Source: an uncultured Eubacterium sp. (GTDB taxonomy: Bacteria; Bacillota; Clostridia; Lachnospirales; Lachnospiraceae). From it: DNA of 64,000 nt. The stretch is from positions 62,001 through 126,000 of the forward strand of contig URKY01000001.1 of the NCBI GenBank assembly GCA_900548465.1, in the 5' to 3' direction. Both the position numbers and the translations under genes were made by a program. Under the pieces are notes generated by a model, which saw only the letters and a list, made by a program, of their open reading frames with translations, had not been told where the DNA came from and made no database searches. How positions within the stretch are numbered: position 1 is the stretch's first letter; the number at the start of each line of letters is the position of its first letter. Below, piece by piece: positions 1 to 8,114 of this stretch.

Positions 1-268
1 AGCGGTCCACATGACTTTCTGCCGCAAAGTTAACAACCATATCAGGATGTTCTTCTTCAAAAAGATTATAAATAGCATCTCTGTCGCAAATATCGATTTT
101 GCAGAAACGGAAATTAGGGTTATTCATAACAGGCGCTAATGTAGATAAATTTCCTGCATATGTAAGTTTATCCACACAGATAATTCTGTAATCAGGGTAT
201 GTATTTAACATATGAAATACAAAGTTGCTTCCAATAAATCCGGCACCACCGGTTACTATAATGTTCAT
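1..268 (-). CDS. rfbB: dTDP-glucose 4,6-dehydratase, N-terminal part (cut by window edge)
   Basis: The first 89 codons are visible and the rest lies beyond the left edge. The start is followed by the Rossmann NAD-binding motif GGAGFIG at residues 7-13, then a DKLTYAGN segment and, at the edge, NFAAESHVDR, which are typical of RfbB. The enzyme converts dTDP-glucose to dTDP-4-keto-6-deoxyglucose on the way to dTDP-rhamnose. A clear AAGGAG ribosome site lies 7-12 bases before the ATG. It follows rfbA by 18 bases on the same strand, so the two are almost certainly cotranscribed. rfbC and rfbD would be expected further left, but this cannot be seen. Confidence 0.95.
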   Translation of the reverse strand, partial: MNIIVTGGAGFIGSNFVFHMLNTYPDYRIICVDKLTYAGNLSTLAPVMNNPNFRFCKIDICDRDAIYNLFEEEHPDMVVNFAAESHVDR

Positions 269-286
269 AATAAAAATCTCCTTTTT

Positions 287-1183
287 CTAATGTAATACGT
301 CTAAGTATTTTTCATCTAATACATCTTTTAGATATTGACCGTATTGGTTTTTCTTTAATACTTCATATACCTTAAGAACGTCTTCCTTGGAAATCCATCC
401 GTTAAGGTAAGCGATTTCTTCCAGACAGGCAATTTTTCTGTGCTGATGTGTTTCTACAGTTTTTACAAAGTTAGTAGCTTCCACCAGACTTTCATGGGTT
501 CCCGTATCTAACCATGTAAATCCCTGCCCTAAAAGTTCAACGTTTAGCTGATTGTTTTCTAAATAAATTTTATTCAAATCAGTTATTTCCAACTCACCTC
601 TTGCACTTGGTGCAAGGTTTTGAGCATACTCTACAACTTTGTTATCGTAGAAATATAAACCTGTAACACAATAATTGCTTTTGGGTTTCTCAGGTTTTTC
701 CTCAATGGAAACCGCCTTGCCGTCTTTATCAAATTCCACAATACCGAATCTCTCCGGATCATCTACATAATATCCAAACACGGTAGCACCTTTTCCATTC
801 TCAGCGTTTTCAACAGCTGCTTTCAAACGCTTTTTAAGACCATGTCCCGCAAATATGTTGTCACCCAGAACCATGGCGACACTATCATCACCGATAAAAT
901 CTTTACCAATGATAAATGCCTGAGCCAGTCCGTCAGGACTAGGTTGTATCTGGTAGGAAAGATTAACGCCAAACTGGTGACCGTCACCAAGCAGCTCCTC
1001 AAAGCGTGGAGTATCCTGAGGAGTCGAAATAATTAAAATGTCACGTATTCCTGCATTCATCAGAACTGACATTGGATAATAAATCATCGGTTTGTCATAG
1101 ATAGGAAGTAATTGTTTTGAAGTTACCATGGTAAGTGGATAAAGGCGGGTGCCTGAACCACCGGCTAAAATTATACCTTTCAT
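287..1183 (-). CDS. rfbA: Glucose-1-phosphate thymidylyltransferase
   Basis: This 298-residue protein has the usual family length. It makes dTDP-glucose from dTTP and glucose-1-phosphate, the first step of dTDP-rhamnose synthesis. Visible motifs are [11 protein letters not shown] at residues 8-18 (nucleotide binding), [12 protein letters not shown] after it, LGDNIFAG near 107, and [26 protein letters not shown] stands 8 bases before the ATG. It is the first gene of a leftward rfbA-rfbB unit, 145 bases downstream of the MerR-methyltransferase gene and behind its own promoter. The sugar would feed the glycan locus to the right. Confidence 0.96.
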   Translation of the reverse strand: MKGIILAGGSGTRLYPLTMVTSKQLLPIYDKPMIYYPMSVLMNAGIRDILIISTPQDTPRFEELLGDGHQFGVNLSYQIQPSPDGLAQAFIIGKDFIGDDSVAMVLGDNIFAGHGLKKRLKAAVENAENGKGATVFGYYVDDPERFGIVEFDKDGKAVSIEEKPEKPKSNYCVTGLYFYDNKVVEYAQNLAPSARGELEITDLNKIYLENNQLNVELLGQGFTWLDTGTHESLVEATNFVKTVETHQHRKIACLEEIAYLNGWISKEDVLKVYEVLKKNQYGQYLKDVLDEKYLDVLH

Positions 1184-1238
1184 ATAATACTACTCCTTTG
1201 TATTTTTTTCTTTTATGTCATTCGTTTATGTTAATCAT

Positions 1239-1269
1239 ATCATAAAAGATTACGTTACGTAACCTTCAA
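1239..1269 (-). promoter_or_regulatory. rfbA promoter with 19-bp spacer and MerR-type dyad
   Basis: On the minus strand a -35 TTGAAG (1269-1264) and a -10 TATGAT (1244-1239) are separated by 19 bases. The spacer is filled by the inverted repeat AAGGTTACG / TAA / CGTAATCTT (plus-strand 1246-1266), with 8 of 9 arm positions complementary. An over-long 19-20 bp spacer containing the operator dyad is the hallmark of promoters activated by MerR-family proteins. The nearest MerR-type gene is immediately upstream (1329-2510). That this protein is the regulator is inference. Confidence 0.7.
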
Positions 1270-1275
1270 GCGCTT

Positions 1276-1319
1276 TTTAAAAAAACTCTAAAATGAATGT
1301 TTCCATAAATTCTAGAGTT
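1276..1319 (-). terminator. Rho-independent terminator after the MerR-methyltransferase gene
   Basis: Reading leftward, an arm AACTCTA...TTTATG, a GAAA loop and the complementary arm CATTCA...TAGAGTT (plus 1284-1319) form a stem of about 16 positions with two or three mismatches. A run of T residues follows on the minus strand. It sits 10 bases past the stop codon of the gene at 1329-2510 and separates it from rfbA. Confidence 0.75.
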
Positions 1320-1328
1320 AGTGTTAAT

Positions 1329-2510
1329 TTATTTCGTGCAGATAAAAATACCTGCTTCTTTTGTAATGTGAAAAGGAGTTTTGGTTTTATTCATAACGTA
1401 GGTTTTAAATTCCTGATATCTGCTAAGAATGTATTCGTTTTGATTGCCATGGCATGAAAGAATGTATTCTATGAGCGGTGTAACCTGGTCAACCTCCAGA
1501 AAATCTTCATACATTTTCGTGGATACATTGCTAAATTGTTTACTCAGGATTTCCTTGCCGTTGTTCAAACCAAATTTTTCATATAATTTATTGTCGGATA
1601 AACTGATTCTTGAATCAAATGCCTTAACGAGCTTATCTATTTCGCACATATGGCTGCTACCATAAGTACTGCAGATAAAGCGACCTCCCTTTTTCAGCAC
1701 GCAATGTATTTCTTTGATGGCATTGTCAATATTATCGCAGTAGAACAGTACATGATTTGCAATAATAAGGTCAAAAGTATTATCAGCAAAGGGTATGTCT
1801 GCGCAGTCAAAGGCTTGAAAGGTAAATCTCGAATCGCCTGTGCCAATTTCACGTCGGGCATCCCTAAGCATTCCCCGAGAAATGTCTGATAAACAGATAT
1901 TTATATTTTTGGGGATTGAATTGATATTCTGAAGCCACAGGGCACCGCTGCCACAGCCAACCTCCAAAATGTTCATATTTGATTGGATATTATAATTCTC
2001 ATAAAGCCAGTTAAACCATGGCTGTTTGTTATGAGAGTACAGATTGTGAAGATTAATTCGTGCAGAAATGTTCGTTGCGTTTTTGTACTGTGTCTTTATG
2101 GATTTTTCTGCATTGGTCAAATGTATAAGGTCGAGCATTTGACTCCAATCTACGTGTTGGTCTTTTTTTAGTGCAGTTGTGGTGTCTTTTATGGCTTTTT
2201 CAACCATTTGCATTTGTTCAATTCGGTCTTCAACTAATTTTAACTGCATATTTAGAGAATTTAAAAGCATCTGTGAATTATTGTCATTGATAGTAATTTC
2301 CCTAATATCGTCCAAAGAAAATCCCAGATATTTTAACAACAGTATCTGCTGAAGGTGAACTAAATCTTTCTGGGAATAGTAACGTGCCCCATAATCTGTT
2401 ATATATGTAGGTTTTAAAATGTTCTGATTATCGTAATACCTGATTGTGCGGACAGACACATGTGCCATTTTTGCAAATTGTCCGGAAGTATATAAATCTG
2501 ATTTATCCAT
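1329..2510 (-). CDS. MerR-family regulator fused to a class I SAM-dependent methyltransferase
   Basis: The protein has 393 residues. Residues about 8-75 are a MerR-type winged helix (SGQFAKMAHVSVRTIRYYDN, then YYSQKDLVHLQQILLLKYLG). Residues 85-130 form the helical dimerisation stretch normal for MerR proteins. The rest is a Rossmann methyltransferase with motif I ILEVGCGSG near residue 183, FAFDCAD-like acidic motif II, and LKKGGRFICSTYG as the post-core motif. The methyltransferase sits where other MerR proteins carry the effector domain. It could methylate a small-molecule substrate, or bind SAM or a substrate as the signal for transcription. The gene is monocistronic, with its own terminator. 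Its target may be the dyad in the rfbA promoter just downstream. Substrate unknown. Confidence 0.85.
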   Translation of the reverse strand: MDKSDLYTSGQFAKMAHVSVRTIRYYDNQNILKPTYITDYGARYYSQKDLVHLQQILLLKYLGFSLDDIREITINDNNSQMLLNSLNMQLKLVEDRIEQMQMVEKAIKDTTTALKKDQHVDWSQMLDLIHLTNAEKSIKTQYKNATNISARINLHNLYSHNKQPWFNWLYENYNIQSNMNILEVGCGSGALWLQNINSIPKNINICLSDISRGMLRDARREIGTGDSRFTFQAFDCADIPFADNTFDLIIANHVLFYCDNIDNAIKEIHCVLKKGGRFICSTYGSSHMCEIDKLVKAFDSRISLSDNKLYEKFGLNNGKEILSKQFSNVSTKMYEDFLEVDQVTPLIEYILSCHGNQNEYILSRYQEFKTYVMNKTKTPFHITKEAGIFICTK

Positions 2511-2647
2511 AAAATCTCCTGATGTGTTGGCTTTTTTGTATTTTCTATAATTATAAATGAAAATTGTGGAAAAGTGTGGCTTTTTTGAATGAAATTGTGG
2601 ATAATAGAATGTAGCGGCAAGGAAAGGAAAATAGTGGATTAAAAATT

Positions 2648-2851
2648 ATGGAAAAAGCAAATGATATAATTGCCAATATAATAAAAAATGTGCTGACAGC
2701 ACTATATCAGCCCTTTTGAGCAGCTCTGCTTCTGGTTTTTATGGCAATGATTTGGTTTAGAACGATTTTGAACAGGGATATCTGGTTTGATCCCCTAAGT
2801 GATGTTATGGGAGGCTGGAGCTTACATGATGCCGAAGGCAAACTTATGTGA
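2648..2851 (+). pseudogene. Remnant of a VanZ-family membrane protein
   Basis: One frame from the ATG at 2648 reads MEKANDIIANIIKNVLTALY then QPF, a TGA at 2717-2719, then AALLLVFMAMIWFRTILNRD and WFDPLSDVMGGW in the same frame until a second TGA at 2849. From memory, this matches the N-terminal membrane helix and the NPLSDVMGGW-type motif of VanZ-family proteins in Lachnospiraceae, where Trp (TGG) is expected at the first TGA. The C-terminal two thirds are absent and the frame runs into the repeat array. No good ribosome site precedes the ATG. A database comparison was not possible, so the family call is moderate. Confidence 0.5.
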
Positions 2852-2892
2852 ATTGTTGCTGAAGAGGGTCTTTTTTTGTATATTTGGGGGGA

Positions 2893-3165
2893 GTACGTGT
2901 AGAGGTTTGTTATGTTCAAACTTTTTGGTGTATTTTTGTGTTTTGCTATTTTGTTTGGGCTGGAAGTACGTGTAGAGGCTTGTCGTATTCAAATCTGTGG
3001 TGTAATTCCGGTCCCAGCCAGTGCGAGGGAAAGAAAAGTACATGTATGAGTTTGTCATATTCAAATCTGTGGTGTAATTCCGGTCCCAGCCAGTGCGAAG
3101 GAAGCAAAAGTACGTGTATAAACTTGTCATATTCAAACCTAGAGTGTATCCCCCAATTTCCCTAA
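2893..3165. repeat. 72-bp tandem repeat, about 3.7 copies
   Basis: Units start at GTACGTGTA-like sequences at 2893, 2966, 3038 and 3110, giving periods of 73, 72 and 72 bases. The second and third copies are nearly identical across GGTGTAATTCCGGTCCCAGC and its flanks. The first is diverged in its second half and the fourth is partial. Because 72 is divisible by three, both strands stay open across the copies. There are no unique spacers, so it is not a CRISPR array. It directly abuts the 5'-truncated Rpn-type gene. Confidence 0.85.
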
Positions 3166-3223
3166 ATTAATCAACCCCCAAATACACCAAAATAATTGTT
3201 ATTTCTCAAATTTCCACGTACAA

Positions 3224-4030
3224 ATGACCAAAAACAAAAATCACAAAATATATATATTGAAAACCATTGCTATAAGAAGTGATGCTAAGAGTATACGCCT
3301 TGATGTGTATATAAGAGGGGAAGAATCTGTTTATAGTGTGGAAATGCAAAAGATTAACAGTGACAATTTGAAAAAAAGAAGCCGTTATTACCATGATTTA
3401 ATTGATTTGGATCTATTGGAAAGGGGATGCAGGTATAAGAATTTAAACAGGGTGTATGTTATTTTTATATGTGATTTTGATTTGTTTGGAGAAAATCAAT
3501 ATAAATATACATTCACCAATAAGTGCGATGAGGTAGAGGGGCTTTCCTTGGATGAGGGAAAAACAACTATATTTATGAATACTGAAGGTCAGTCTGGAAA
3601 CATAAGTGAGGATTGCAAATTGTTCCTTAAGGCAGTTAAGTGTCAGTTTACTGACGCTCCGTTTTCTGCTATACTCAAGTCAGAGGTAGAGCGAATAAAA
3701 TTAAGTGCAGAATGGAGGACGGAGTATATGCGTTTGAGCGAATGGCTTGAGGACGAAAAAGAGATGGCAACGGAAGCTGCAAGAGCGGAAGGCTTGGAAC
3801 AGGGCTTAGAACAGGGCTTAGAACAGGGCCAGAAGTTAGGCTTGGAGCAGGGTCAACTGAAAACAATTATTTCGCAGGTATGTAAAAAACTTGCTAAAAA
3901 TCTCTCCTATGAAGAAATTGCAGACCAATTGGAAGAAAACATTGATAAGATTGCAGGTATAGGAGAAATTGCAAAACAGGTTATGCCTAAATATGACGTA
4001 GATAAAATATTGGAAGAGTTGAATAAATAG
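3224..4030 (+). CDS. Rpn-family PD-(D/E)XK nuclease/putative transposase, 5'-truncated
   Basis: The 268 residues match the Rpn/PDDEXK transposase-like family: RLDVYIRGEESVYSVEMQ near residues 25-42 carries the catalytic D and E-x-Q, followed by RSRYYHDLIDLDLLERG, YVIFICDFDLFG, TIFMNTEGQSGNISED and EWRTEYMRL. The usual N-terminal 50-70 residues (the DPVFK...LF part) are missing. Upstream the frame meets a TAG at 3140, and no ribosome site precedes the ATG. A Glu-Gln-Gly tail (EGLEQGLEQGLEQG, residues about 190-205) comes from a 12-base repeat. An in-frame ATG at 3764 has GAGGA 10 bases upstream and could give an 88-residue C-terminal protein. The full-length product is probably inactive. Confidence 0.75.
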   Translation: MTKNKNHKIYILKTIAIRSDAKSIRLDVYIRGEESVYSVEMQKINSDNLKKRSRYYHDLIDLDLLERGCRYKNLNRVYVIFICDFDLFGENQYKYTFTNKCDEVEGLSLDEGKTTIFMNTEGQSGNISEDCKLFLKAVKCQFTDAPFSAILKSEVERIKLSAEWRTEYMRLSEWLEDEKEMATEAARAEGLEQGLEQGLEQGQKLGLEQGQLKTIISQVCKKLAKNLSYEEIADQLEENIDKIAGIGEIAKQVMPKYDVDKILEELNK

Positions 4031-4034
4031 GATT

Positions 4035-5180
4035 ATGGAAAAACAGGAATATTTACTATATTGCAGTATACTTGCTGTAATAAGAAATTTTGTTAACAAT
4101 AGGAAAATAGATGTCTCATCCATATCTGATATGCGGGAGTTATATTTGATATGTAGGAAGCACAATTTGGCGGCTTTTATGGCTAATGCCTTGGAACAGG
4201 CTAAGGATGAAATGGATGAGTATGAGTTTAAGCAGTGGCAGGCATACAAAAACAGAGTTACATACAATAGCGCGTTGTTTGATGTGGAGAGAGAGGAGAT
4301 TGTCAGTTTTCTTGAGGAAAAACATATCTGGTATGTTTTACTTAAGGGGCTGGTGATAAGAGAATACTATCCAAGCCCGGAATTGAGGGAGATGTCTGAC
4401 AATGATATTTTGGTTGACCGTGCAGGGCTGCCATTAATTCATGAATATATGTTGAAGAGAGGGTATAAGATAGATAATTATTGTCAGGTTAATGATAATG
4501 AATATCTAAAGCCACCGGTATATAATTTTGAAATTCATAGTGCCTTGTTTGACAAGGATGTTAACCCCAAATGGACTAGATACTACGAAAATGTAATTGA
4601 GCGGTTGGCGAGAAAAGAAAATAAATATCAGTATGTTTTTACAAAAGAAGATTTTTATGTTTATTTCATAATTCACACTTACAAACATTTTCAAGCAAGT
4701 GGTATAGGATTGAGAACTTTGCTGGATGAGTTCCTGATTATGAGAAAAGAAGAGAAAAAACTTGATTTTCATTATATAAATAAAGAACTGAAAAAGACAG
4801 GAACGTTGGAGTTTGAAAAAGAGTATAGAAGATTAGCGCAGAAGGTGTTTGGAGCGGACACAGAAAGTCTTGATGAACTCAATGACAGACAAAAAGATAT
4901 GTTGTTATATATATTTGATTCAGGAACTCATGGAACCTATGCACATGTAGCGATGCATAAGATGGGATACCAGTCGGGAGAAGAGATTAAGATGTCATCG
5001 CGACTGAAATTTATGCTTAGCAGGATTTTTCCAAAACCTGCATTCTTTAAGAAATATTATCCCATTACCTATAAATATAAAGTGTTGTTGCCTTTTGCAT
5101 ATGTTTATAGAATAATAAAGTTACCGTTTTCAGGAAGAAAAAAAGCGTGGAAGCAGTTTAAAGCAATATTAAAAAAATAG
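4035..5180 (+). CDS. Uncharacterised nucleotidyltransferase-family protein (NTP_transf_5 type), left flank of the glycan locus
   Basis: The protein has 381 residues. The diagnostic region is WYVLLKGLVIREYYPSPELR followed by EMSDNDILV near residues 97-125. This is a nucleotidyltransferase fold with a Gly motif and a D-x-D metal site. Later segments (NFEIHSALF, YFIIHTYKHF) also fit the family. It follows the Rpn-type open frame by 4 bases and precedes glf by 17. A second member lies at 35569-36786 in opposite orientation, so the pair brackets the polysaccharide locus. The family often accompanies glycan loci, but its reaction is not established. No function is assigned. Confidence 0.75.
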   Translation: MEKQEYLLYCSILAVIRNFVNNRKIDVSSISDMRELYLICRKHNLAAFMANALEQAKDEMDEYEFKQWQAYKNRVTYNSALFDVEREEIVSFLEEKHIWYVLLKGLVIREYYPSPELREMSDNDILVDRAGLPLIHEYMLKRGYKIDNYCQVNDNEYLKPPVYNFEIHSALFDKDVNPKWTRYYENVIERLARKENKYQYVFTKEDFYVYFIIHTYKHFQASGIGLRTLLDEFLIMRKEEKKLDFHYINKELKKTGTLEFEKEYRRLAQKVFGADTESLDELNDRQKDMLLYIFDSGTHGTYAHVAMHKMGYQSGEEIKMSSRLKFMLSRIFPKPAFFKKYYPITYKYKVLLPFAYVYRIIKLPFSGRKKAWKQFKAILKK

Positions 5181-5197
5181 AAGTAGGAAATAGAAAA

Positions 5198-6313
5198 ATG
5201 TATGATTATTTAGTTGTTGGTGCCGGATTATATGGTGCCGTGTTTGCAAATCAGATGAAGGAGAAGGGAAAGTCGGTTCTGGTAATTGACAAAAGACCAA
5301 ACATTGCAGGAAATGTCTACACAGAAAAAATAGAAAATATTAATGTGCACAAGTATGGGGCGCACATATTCCATACAAATAACAAAGAGGTTTGGAATTT
5401 TGTGAACAGATTTGCGGAGTTTAATAGATTTACCAATTCGCCTGTAGCCAATTATCATGGGGAATTGTATAGCCTTCCTTTTAATATGTATACATTTAAT
5501 AAAATGTGGGGAGTTGTTACTCCAAAAGAGGCGGCTACCAAAATTCAGGAGCAGAGAGAACAGGCAGGTATTACAGAACCTAAAAATCTGGAAGAGCAGG
5601 CTATATCTCTGGTTGGCACGGATATTTATGAGAAATTAATTAAAGGATATACAATGAAACAGTGGGGGCGTCCATGTAGTGAACTCCCTTCATTTATCAT
5701 AAAGAGATTGCCGGTTCGTCTTACTTTTGACAACAACTATTTTAATGCCCTTTATCAGGGAATTCCTGTTGGTGGATATACTAAGATGGTGGCTAATATG
5801 TTGGAAGGCATTGATGTAGAATTGAATGTGGATTACCTGAAAGATAAAGAAAAATATGATGCTATGGCATCCAAGGTTATTTACACAGGTCCCATAGATG
5901 CCTATTTTGATTATAAGCTTGGAACACTGGAGTATCGCTCAGTGAGATTTGATACAGAGATTTTGGACATGCCTAACTTTCAGGGGAATGCAGCAGTGAA
6001 CTATACTGATGGGGAAACACCATGGACCCGTATCATAGAGCATAAGTGGTTTGAATTTGGAAAGGATGAAGATGGAAATGATATTCCAAAAACAGTAATT
6101 TCCAGAGAATATAGTGCAGAGTGGAAACCGGGAGATGAGCCATATTATCCTGTTAATGACGAAAAAAATAGTGTTTTATATGAGAAGTATAAGGAACTGG
6201 CATGGCAGGAGGCTAAGGTTGTTTTCGGCGGACGTCTTGGGGAATATAAGTATTATGATATGGACGCTGTTATTGCATCAGCACTTGCGATGAGCAGGAA
6301 GATTAGTAAGTAA
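5198..6313 (+). CDS. glf: UDP-galactopyranose mutase
   Basis: This 371-residue flavoenzyme interconverts UDP-galactopyranose and UDP-galactofuranose, so the surface glycan probably contains galactofuranose. The FAD-binding motif VVGAGLYGAVFA starts at residue 6. DKRPNIAGNVYTE, GAHIFHTN, KLIKGYTMKQWGR and FDNNYFNALYQGIPVGGY are classic Glf segments, and the length is normal. It is the first clear polysaccharide gene of the rightward locus, after the nucleotidyltransferase-family gene. Confidence 0.97.
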   Translation: MYDYLVVGAGLYGAVFANQMKEKGKSVLVIDKRPNIAGNVYTEKIENINVHKYGAHIFHTNNKEVWNFVNRFAEFNRFTNSPVANYHGELYSLPFNMYTFNKMWGVVTPKEAATKIQEQREQAGITEPKNLEEQAISLVGTDIYEKLIKGYTMKQWGRPCSELPSFIIKRLPVRLTFDNNYFNALYQGIPVGGYTKMVANMLEGIDVELNVDYLKDKEKYDAMASKVIYTGPIDAYFDYKLGTLEYRSVRFDTEILDMPNFQGNAAVNYTDGETPWTRIIEHKWFEFGKDEDGNDIPKTVISREYSAEWKPGDEPYYPVNDEKNSVLYEKYKELAWQEAKVVFGGRLGEYKYYDMDAVIASALAMSRKISK

Positions 6314-6336
6314 CGGAGCATGGATTTTTGTGAAAC

Positions 6337-6361
6337 TTATACAAAAAACATATTTGTATAA
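6337..6361. other. Inverted repeat in the gap after glf
   Basis: TTATACAAA and TTTGTATAA pair perfectly over 9 bases with a 7-base loop. No T-run follows, so it is not a standard terminator. It could be a protein-binding dyad or an RNA hairpin in the 190-base gap between glf and the first glycosyltransferase, where transcription might be re-initiated. Confidence 0.4.
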
Positions 6362-6503
6362 TTCTAAATAAAGATAACCATGTAAACAACCATACAAATA
6401 AAGCCAATTTTATTGCAAAAAGAACTATAGAATGTTAAAATTATCTTTATAAATGTGGGTGATTGTGCAGAAAAACTTACTATAATTGTAGGAAGGTTGC
6501 AGT

Positions 6504-7583
6504 ATGCAAATGAAAGAAAAAAAGACAGTATTACACCTTGTTGAAGCTATGGGTGGTGGCATTTTTACATACTTAGTTGAGTTGGCTAATGGGACCAGTG
6601 AAAACTATAATGTTGTTATTGCATATGGCATAAGAAAAGAAACACCTGATAATTACAAAGATTATTTCAACAGTAATGTTAAATTAATAAAAGTAAATAA
6701 CTTCACGAAGAAGCTCAATCCTAAAAAGGATTTAGGAGCTTGTTTTGAATTACGAAAAATTGTAAAAGAAATAAATCCTGACATAATTCACATGCATTCA
6801 TCTAAAGCAGGAGCCATTGGAAGGGGCATTTTTAGTGGCAGAAAATATAAGCTGTTTTATACCCCTCATGGTTATAGCTTTTTGATGGAGGATATATCAA
6901 AGCCAAAGAGACGGATTTTTAAGTTGGTGGAGAAAATATTAGGCAAAAAGAATTGCATAACTATAGCGTGTGGACAGGGTGAATGGGAACAAAGTAAAAC
7001 TGTCACTTCCAAATCTACGTTTATTAGTAATGGGATTAACCTGAATAAAATTAATTCTATTATTGATTCGGTAGAACATAAGGATGCTGGCAGGTTTGTT
7101 GTATACGCGGTAGGTAGAATAGACCACCAGAAAAATCCTAAACTGTTTAATGAAATAGCAGAGAGAATGCCAGAGATTAAATTTGTATGGATTGGTGATG
7201 GAGATTTAAGAGGTGAACTAGTCAGCCCTAATATAGAAGTGACCGGATGGGTTGATAATAGAGAAGTCATTAAGAAGGCGTTGGAATACAATGTTTTTCT
7301 GTTGACCTCAAAATATGAAGGATTACCCATTTCATTGCTTGAATCTATGTACATGAAAAAAGTCTGTATTGTAAGTGATGTAGTAGGGAACAGAGATGTT
7401 ATTGAACACGGACATTCAGGATACACATGTAATAATGCAGATGAATTTATTTCAGCAATTACTGAGGTACAAAATAATGGCCCTGATTTAAAAATGATAG
7501 AAAATGCACATAAGTCCATTATGGATATATATAATAGTGGCTGGCTTATAAAACAATTTAAAGAATTATACGATAAAGAATAG
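6504..7583 (+). CDS. Glycosyltransferase family 4 protein
   Basis: The protein has 359 residues and a GT-B fold. The N-terminal domain opens VLHLVEAMGGGIFTYLVELA and contains IIHMHSSKAGAIGR and FYTPHGYSF. The C-terminal domain has YAVGRIDHQKNPKLF, FVWIGDGDLRGEL and LTSKYEGLPISLLES, the nucleotide-sugar site with its EGLP motif. It transfers a sugar from a nucleotide donor to a lipid-linked intermediate at the inner membrane face. The sugar cannot be told from sequence. GGAAGG precedes the ATG by 7 bases. A second in-frame ATG two codons later is an alternative start. It leads a run of glycosyltransferases. Confidence 0.92.
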   Translation: MQMKEKKTVLHLVEAMGGGIFTYLVELANGTSENYNVVIAYGIRKETPDNYKDYFNSNVKLIKVNNFTKKLNPKKDLGACFELRKIVKEINPDIIHMHSSKAGAIGRGIFSGRKYKLFYTPHGYSFLMEDISKPKRRIFKLVEKILGKKNCITIACGQGEWEQSKTVTSKSTFISNGINLNKINSIIDSVEHKDAGRFVVYAVGRIDHQKNPKLFNEIAERMPEIKFVWIGDGDLRGELVSPNIEVTGWVDNREVIKKALEYNVFLLTSKYEGLPISLLESMYMKKVCIVSDVVGNRDVIEHGHSGYTCNNADEFISAITEVQNNGPDLKMIENAHKSIMDIYNSGWLIKQFKELYDKE

Positions 7584-7609
7584 GATAAAGGTTCATTGGA
7601 GATAGCAGA

Positions 7610-8065
7610 ATGAAGTTTATTAAACTGTGGTGTCACATCAAAGCGTTTATTAAAAAATCCGGATACAAAATAATATACGGTAATAAGATTTGTATAGGAA
7701 AACACACAACATGGCGATATGGATTTCATATTGCCATAGAGGGAGAAGGAAAAGTAGAAATTGGAAATAACTGTTTTTTTAATAATAACTGTTCTGTTAA
7801 TTCTTTAAAACATATAAGCATTGGGGATGGTACTATTTTCGGTTCCAATTGTCATATCTATGATCATAACCACAAATTTAGAAATGATAATGAGCCAATA
7901 AAGAGTCAGGGATATAGCCTTGGAGAGACCACTATAGGAAAGCATTGCTGGATAGGAACTAATGTCGTGATTTTGAAGGGGGTTCATATCGGAGACAATG
8001 TTACTATCGGGGCAGGTGCTGTTGTTAGAGAAGATGTACCTGACGGACAAATAATAAAAGACTAA
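7610..8065 (+). CDS. Hexapeptide-repeat acyltransferase (probable sugar O-acetyltransferase)
   Basis: The 151 residues form a left-handed beta-helix. Hexapeptide turns are visible in VEIGNNCFFNN, ISIGDGTIFG, TTIGKHCWIGTNVVILKG and IGDNVTIGAGAVV. The catalytic His of this class is probably in HIYDHNHKF near residue 83. Proteins like this (WbbJ/Maa-like) acetylate sugar hydroxyls with acetyl-CoA. The end after VPDG is 20-30 residues shorter than common relatives, lacking the usual NPAK tail. This may be natural variation or slight truncation. It lies between two glycosyltransferases, so it probably decorates one residue of the repeat unit. Confidence 0.88.
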   Translation: MKFIKLWCHIKAFIKKSGYKIIYGNKICIGKHTTWRYGFHIAIEGEGKVEIGNNCFFNNNCSVNSLKHISIGDGTIFGSNCHIYDHNHKFRNDNEPIKSQGYSLGETTIGKHCWIGTNVVILKGVHIGDNVTIGAGAVVREDVPDGQIIKD

Positions 8066-8114
8066 ACAGGATGGGCAGAAATACAAATGCTAAACTACAA
8101 AAGAAAGGTATAAT

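Larger units (their letters stand above)
2511..3223. other. 713-base gene-poor stretch with a VanZ-like remnant and a tandem repeat
   Basis: No intact gene is visible between the MerR-methyltransferase gene and the Rpn-type gene. The stretch holds the upstream region of the leftward gene (2511-2640), a broken VanZ-like reading frame (2648-2851) and a 72-bp tandem repeat (2893-3165). A short AT-rich unstructured segment precedes the Rpn-type open frame. Open frames crossing the repeat on both strands are a by-product of its 24-codon unit length. Confidence 0.75.

Noticed and set aside
2822-3136. Protein-coding genes across the 72-bp repeats on either strand
   Set aside because: Open frames on both strands follow from a unit divisible by three. 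No ribosome site or recognisable protein family is present.
2893-3165. CRISPR array
   Set aside because: The units are contiguous 72-base tandem copies with no unique spacers, and no cas genes are near.
6481-6486. TATAAT as the -10 of a promoter for the glycosyltransferase at 6504
   Set aside because: Transcription would begin at the ribosome site itself, and no acceptable -35 lies 16-18 bases upstream.
6872-7729. 285-codon open frame on the minus strand
   Set aside because: It lies antisense to a well-supported GT4 gene, has low-complexity Ser/Phe-rich translation and no ribosome site; it is a shadow.
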